This document shows positions 6,464 through 9,064 of a stretch of DNA of 9,064 nt, piece by piece. Position 1 is the first letter of the stretch. The number at the start of each line of letters is the position of its first letter. The notes beneath the pieces were generated by a model. The model saw only the letters and a program-made list of their open reading frames with translations. It had not been told where the DNA came from and did no database searches. The stretch spans positions 1 through 9,064 of the forward strand of contig JAIRSA010000099.1 of assembly GCA_031255695.1 (NCBI GenBank), written 5' to 3'. This DNA comes from Eubacteriales Family XIII. Incertae Sedis bacterium (GTDB lineage Bacteria > Bacillota > Clostridia > Peptostreptococcales > Anaerovoracaceae). The translations under genes were made by a program, and so were the position numbers.

Positions 6464-6469
6464 AAGGAG
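6464..6469 (+). promoter_or_regulatory. Ribosome binding site of the DUF5693 gene
   Basis: AAGGAG lies 11 bases before the ATG at 6481, slightly farther than usual but the only good match, and no other in-frame start is nearby. Confidence 0.65.
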
Positions 6470-6480
6470 AACATCTATAG

Positions 6481-8802
6481 ATGACGGAAATCAAGAAATT
6501 CGCAAGGCTGAATTTAATTTTTTTGCTGATAATAGCCGCTGCCCTCGTGTGCGGCATCATTGCCCTAGTGGCGAGGGCGCAGGTCGAAAGCCAGAACAAG
6601 GTATATGATATAGTGCTGGATTTCCAGGAAACGGAGGCCCTGGCAAAGCAGGCGGGCGAGAGCGTGCCGCTCTGGCTCACCCGTTTCAAGGACATGAAGA
6701 TAAACAAGGTAGGCCTGGCCGAAGAGAGCCTGAAGAGCCTTATGGAGGGCGACGACATGCCAGTGTCCGCAGAGGTGATGGACATACTCACCAAGGACGC
6801 GGACTGGGAGTCGGATTACCCAGAAGGCTGGATAAACAGAATGAAGCTGTCCGGCTATGACGCCTACGACCTGATGATCAGGATGGGCTCCAAAGAGGCC
6901 TACGATTTCGTGACCCAGGCCCTGCTGGCCCGCTACGACAATGCCAAGATACTATGCTATCCGGACGATGACGCCGAAAAGGGCGGCTATGCCCTTATTG
7001 ACGGCACGCCGGACATCACGCTCTATACCCCGGAATACAAAGAGCAGAATTCAAAGGGCGGCGGATTCATCGAACTTATAGATATAGTCGATTCCAAGCT
7101 TATGTACCTGAGCCTGGGGATGCTCCCGGAAAAGGTGGAGCTGATCCAGAGCGTCGGGATGGAAGTGATACCGCGCACGGCGAGCTATGACACCTGGAAC
7201 GGGCGGCGCTACGCGAAGGCTGTGCTGGCGGATTACGAAAAGCTTGGCGTCAAGCCTTCGTACCTCATTGTCGGGGGCGAGGGCGTGCCGGGTTTTGACG
7301 ACGGCATAGAGGTGATGGGCGCATACGTCGACGAGAACGACATAAAGATCGGCGTCATCGAAGACACCACGCAGCTCCAGAACATACTTCAGCACGGCGT
7401 GCTTGAACTGACGGAATACCGGGGATATGACGCCGTGCGGGTGTTCTCCGTGTGGAACTACATACAGAACCGGTACCAGTATTACGGCTATGAGGGCGCC
7501 AAGGAGATCGAGAACACCCTTTTCCGCACTGTGGTCGAGAGGAACGTCAGGGTCATCTACTATAAGCCGATCAAGGAGATAAAGGACTTCCATACATATG
7601 TGACGGACACGGGCGAATACAGGGAGCTGTTCGCCAATCTGGAGAAACGGCTGGAGCGGCACGGGTTCTCGCAAGGCGACGCCAAGGCCATGGCGCCGTA
7701 CAAAGTGGGCTTCGCGATCAAGCTCATCATAGGGCTGGGATGCGTCGCGGCGGCATTGCTGCTGCTGGAGCTGATCCTGCCTATGCCGATGCGCACGCGC
7801 TACAAGCTCCTGGGTCTGGGGTCTATCCTGGTCTGCGCGGCGTTCTATGTAATGCCGAATACCACGGAATTGATCGAGAGCCTGGCGAATGCGGTCATAT
7901 TCGGGTGCCTGGCCACAGTCCTGTTCACGGGCGTGGCAAAGGCCTGCCATGACAGGGCGGCCGGCGCCTCTGGCGGCGCGGGCGGGGCGGGCAGCCTTGC
8001 AGCCGGCGTTTCCGGCACCACGGGCGGGGCGGCTGGCGGCGCGGGCGGAACAGGCGGCCTTGCGGACGGCGCCACGGCTTCGGTCTTGGGCGCCCCGGCG
8101 CCGAAACTGCTCCGGGTGATCGGCATTTCCATATGCGCCGTCGTGGGCGCCGCCATTGTGGCATTGATAGGCGCTGCCCTGACTGCGGCGCCGCTGTCGT
8201 CAGTCAACTACATGCTGGAGATCGACATCTTCAGGGGGGTGAAGGTAGCGCAGCTGCTGCCGATAGCCTTCTTTACATTGGCATATATGGCGTATTTTGG
8301 ATTCGGCAAGGGGAAGCGCGAGCCTGGGCGCCTTGAGGCAGGGGACATAAAGGAGCTGCTGAACACATCGATAAAGGTATGGATGCTGCTGGTAGGGGCG
8401 GTCTTCGCCGCAGGCGGGATGTATTATATACTGAGGACGGGGCATGAAGTCGTGACCGCAAGCCGCATCGAGATGATATTCCGCAACGATCTGGAAGAGC
8501 TGCTGCTTGCGAGGCCCAGGACCAAGGAATTCCTGTTCGCCTTCCCGGCCATCATGCTGATGGTGTATACGGCATTCCGCCGCCTGCGCTTTTGGACTGT
8601 GGCCTTCGGGTTCTGCGGCGTGGTGGGCGTGACATCTGTCATAAATACATTCATGCATCTCCGCACGCCGCTCTACCTTGGCTTTGTCAGGACAGGCTAC
8701 TCGGTGCTTTTCGGCATAATCATAGGGCTTGTCTATATGCTGGCCTTCCATATCGCCTACGAGGCATATAGGAAGCTGCAGAGGCGATTTGCAGATGCGT
8801 AG
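6481..8802 (+). CDS. DUF5693-type multi-pass membrane protein
   Basis: A 773-residue membrane protein that fits DUF5693 by architecture, position before csaB and the motif RPRTKEFL (678-685). One N-terminal membrane segment (about 10-32) is followed by a large, presumably extracellular, domain (about 34-405) with mixed alpha/beta character; stretches such as MLPEKVELIQSVGMEVIPR (214-232) and VIYYKP (358-363) recall a TIM-barrel-like fold. About nine further membrane segments follow (roughly 408-434, 441-459, 464-487, 543-570, 588-608, 630-650, 682-699, 704-724, 734-758), ending in a basic cytosolic tail. Between segments at 487 and 543 lies a Gly/Ala linker made of two 21-residue repeats. Function unknown. 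The stop overlaps the csaB start by 8 bp, which suggests coupled translation and a role in cell-wall polysaccharide handling; that role is inference. Confidence 0.85.
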   Translation: MTEIKKFARLNLIFLLIIAAALVCGIIALVARAQVESQNKVYDIVLDFQETEALAKQAGESVPLWLTRFKDMKINKVGLAEESLKSLMEGDDMPVSAEVMDILTKDADWESDYPEGWINRMKLSGYDAYDLMIRMGSKEAYDFVTQALLARYDNAKILCYPDDDAEKGGYALIDGTPDITLYTPEYKEQNSKGGGFIELIDIVDSKLMYLSLGMLPEKVELIQSVGMEVIPRTASYDTWNGRRYAKAVLADYEKLGVKPSYLIVGGEGVPGFDDGIEVMGAYVDENDIKIGVIEDTTQLQNILQHGVLELTEYRGYDAVRVFSVWNYIQNRYQYYGYEGAKEIENTLFRTVVERNVRVIYYKPIKEIKDFHTYVTDTGEYRELFANLEKRLERHGFSQGDAKAMAPYKVGFAIKLIIGLGCVAAALLLLELILPMPMRTRYKLLGLGSILVCAAFYVMPNTTELIESLANAVIFGCLATVLFTGVAKACHDRAAGASGGAGGAGSLAAGVSGTTGGAAGGAGGTGGLADGATASVLGAPAPKLLRVIGISICAVVGAAIVALIGAALTAAPLSSVNYMLEIDIFRGVKVAQLLPIAFFTLAYMAYFGFGKGKREPGRLEAGDIKELLNTSIKVWMLLVGAVFAAGGMYYILRTGHEVVTASRIEMIFRNDLEELLLARPRTKEFLFAFPAIMLMVYTAFRRLRFWTVAFGFCGVVGVTSVINTFMHLRTPLYLGFVRTGYSVLFGIIIGLVYMLAFHIAYEAYRKLQRRFADA
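7971..8096 (+). repeat. Two-unit 63-bp coding repeat (Gly/Ala linker)
   Basis: Two in-frame units of 63 bp (7971-8033 and 8034-8096) begin with the identical 15 bases TGGCGGCGCGGGCGG and then diverge. They encode about residues 497-538 of the DUF5693 protein, almost only Gly, Ala, Ser and Thr, in a loop between predicted membrane segments. The composition and period point to expansion by duplication of a flexible linker. Confidence 0.75.
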
Positions 8803-9064
8803 GGTTTTCAGGATATTGATATCAGGATATTACGGCTTCAACAACATAGGCGACGAATCGATCCTTACCGCCGTGGTGGACAGCCTGCGCGCGAAGCTCC
8901 CGGACATAGAGATCACGGTCCTGTCGCAGAACCCGGCGAATACGTCGGAGAAGCATTCGGTCCGCGCGGCGGACAGGAAATCGCCGGCGGCGATAATGGG
9001 CGCGGTCAGGCGCTGCGACCTGCTGATAAGCGGGGGCGGCAGCCTGCTGCAGGATGTCACGAGC
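8795..9064 (+). CDS. csaB: Polysaccharide pyruvyl transferase CsaB (3' end missing)
   Basis: The frame is open from the ATG at 8795 to the window edge, exactly 90 codons. CsaB transfers pyruvate from phosphoenolpyruvate to the secondary cell-wall polysaccharide; the ketal-pyruvyl groups are the ligand for SLH domains, which hold S-layer and other surface proteins on the wall. The N-terminal half of the family is plain: ISGYYGFNNIGDESILTAVV (9-28), ITVLSQNPANTSEKHSV (40-56) and DLLISGGGSLLQDVTS (75-90), the glycine-rich nucleotide-sugar-type loop of the fold. The start overlaps the DUF5693 stop by 8 bp (ATGCGTAG), with GAGG ten bases upstream as a modest ribosome binding site inside the upstream gene. 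Its presence predicts SLH-domain proteins elsewhere in the genome. Confidence 0.92.
   Translation, partial: MRRVFRILISGYYGFNNIGDESILTAVVDSLRAKLPDIEITVLSQNPANTSEKHSVRAADRKSPAAIMGAVRRCDLLISGGGSLLQDVTS

Noticed and set aside
7051..7950. Minus-strand frame of 299 codons opposite the DUF5693 gene
   Set aside because: Composition of a shadow frame; the plus strand has a coherent membrane protein with a ribosome binding site.

Overview
The window reads as a chromosomal segment of a GC-rich member of the Firmicutes, class Clostridia. The evidence is a PASTA-type PrkC kinase directly followed by rsgA and rpe (a familiar Firmicutes order), and a DUF5693 gene followed by csaB, a cell-wall pyruvyl transferase of Gram-positives with SLH-anchored surface proteins. 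All nine genes lie on the + strand and are tightly packed; no gap exceeds about 175 bases. Despite the high GC, the isoleucine codon ATA and the arginine codon AGG are used freely. No species can be named from the sequence alone.

Left block (1-3398): the 3' part of prkC (cut by the window edge), rsgA (overlapping the prkC stop by one base) and rpe. It links a membrane kinase that senses cell-wall fragments, a ribosome-assembly GTPase and a pentose-phosphate enzyme.

Boundary (3393-3501): two perfect copies of a 30-bp sequence with inverted ends, 8 bp apart. The first copy supplies the rpe stop codon. Twelve bases after the second copy is the one convincing promoter in the window (TTGCAT, 17 bp, TATAAT), which must start a new transcript for mgtE.

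Middle block (3526-5854): mgtE, a CBS-gated magnesium transporter, and nnrD, the ADP/ATP-dependent NAD(P)HX dehydratase that repairs hydrated nicotinamide cofactors.

Right block (5951-9064): a small secreted protein of unknown function, a 773-residue multi-pass membrane protein of the DUF5693 type, and the first 90 codons of csaB, whose start overlaps the DUF5693 stop by 8 bp. This looks like a cell-envelope module, probably for pyruvylated cell-wall polysaccharide and attachment of S-layer proteins; the role of the two uncharacterised proteins is inference.

A recurring oddity is that four of the five spacers that separate genes contain a short local duplication at or just after the upstream stop codon (17, 30, 17 and about 11 bp; copies 20, 38, 69 and 18 bp apart). 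I see no new defence or mobile system. The least explained items are the repeat pair and the DUF5693/secreted-protein pair next to csaB.
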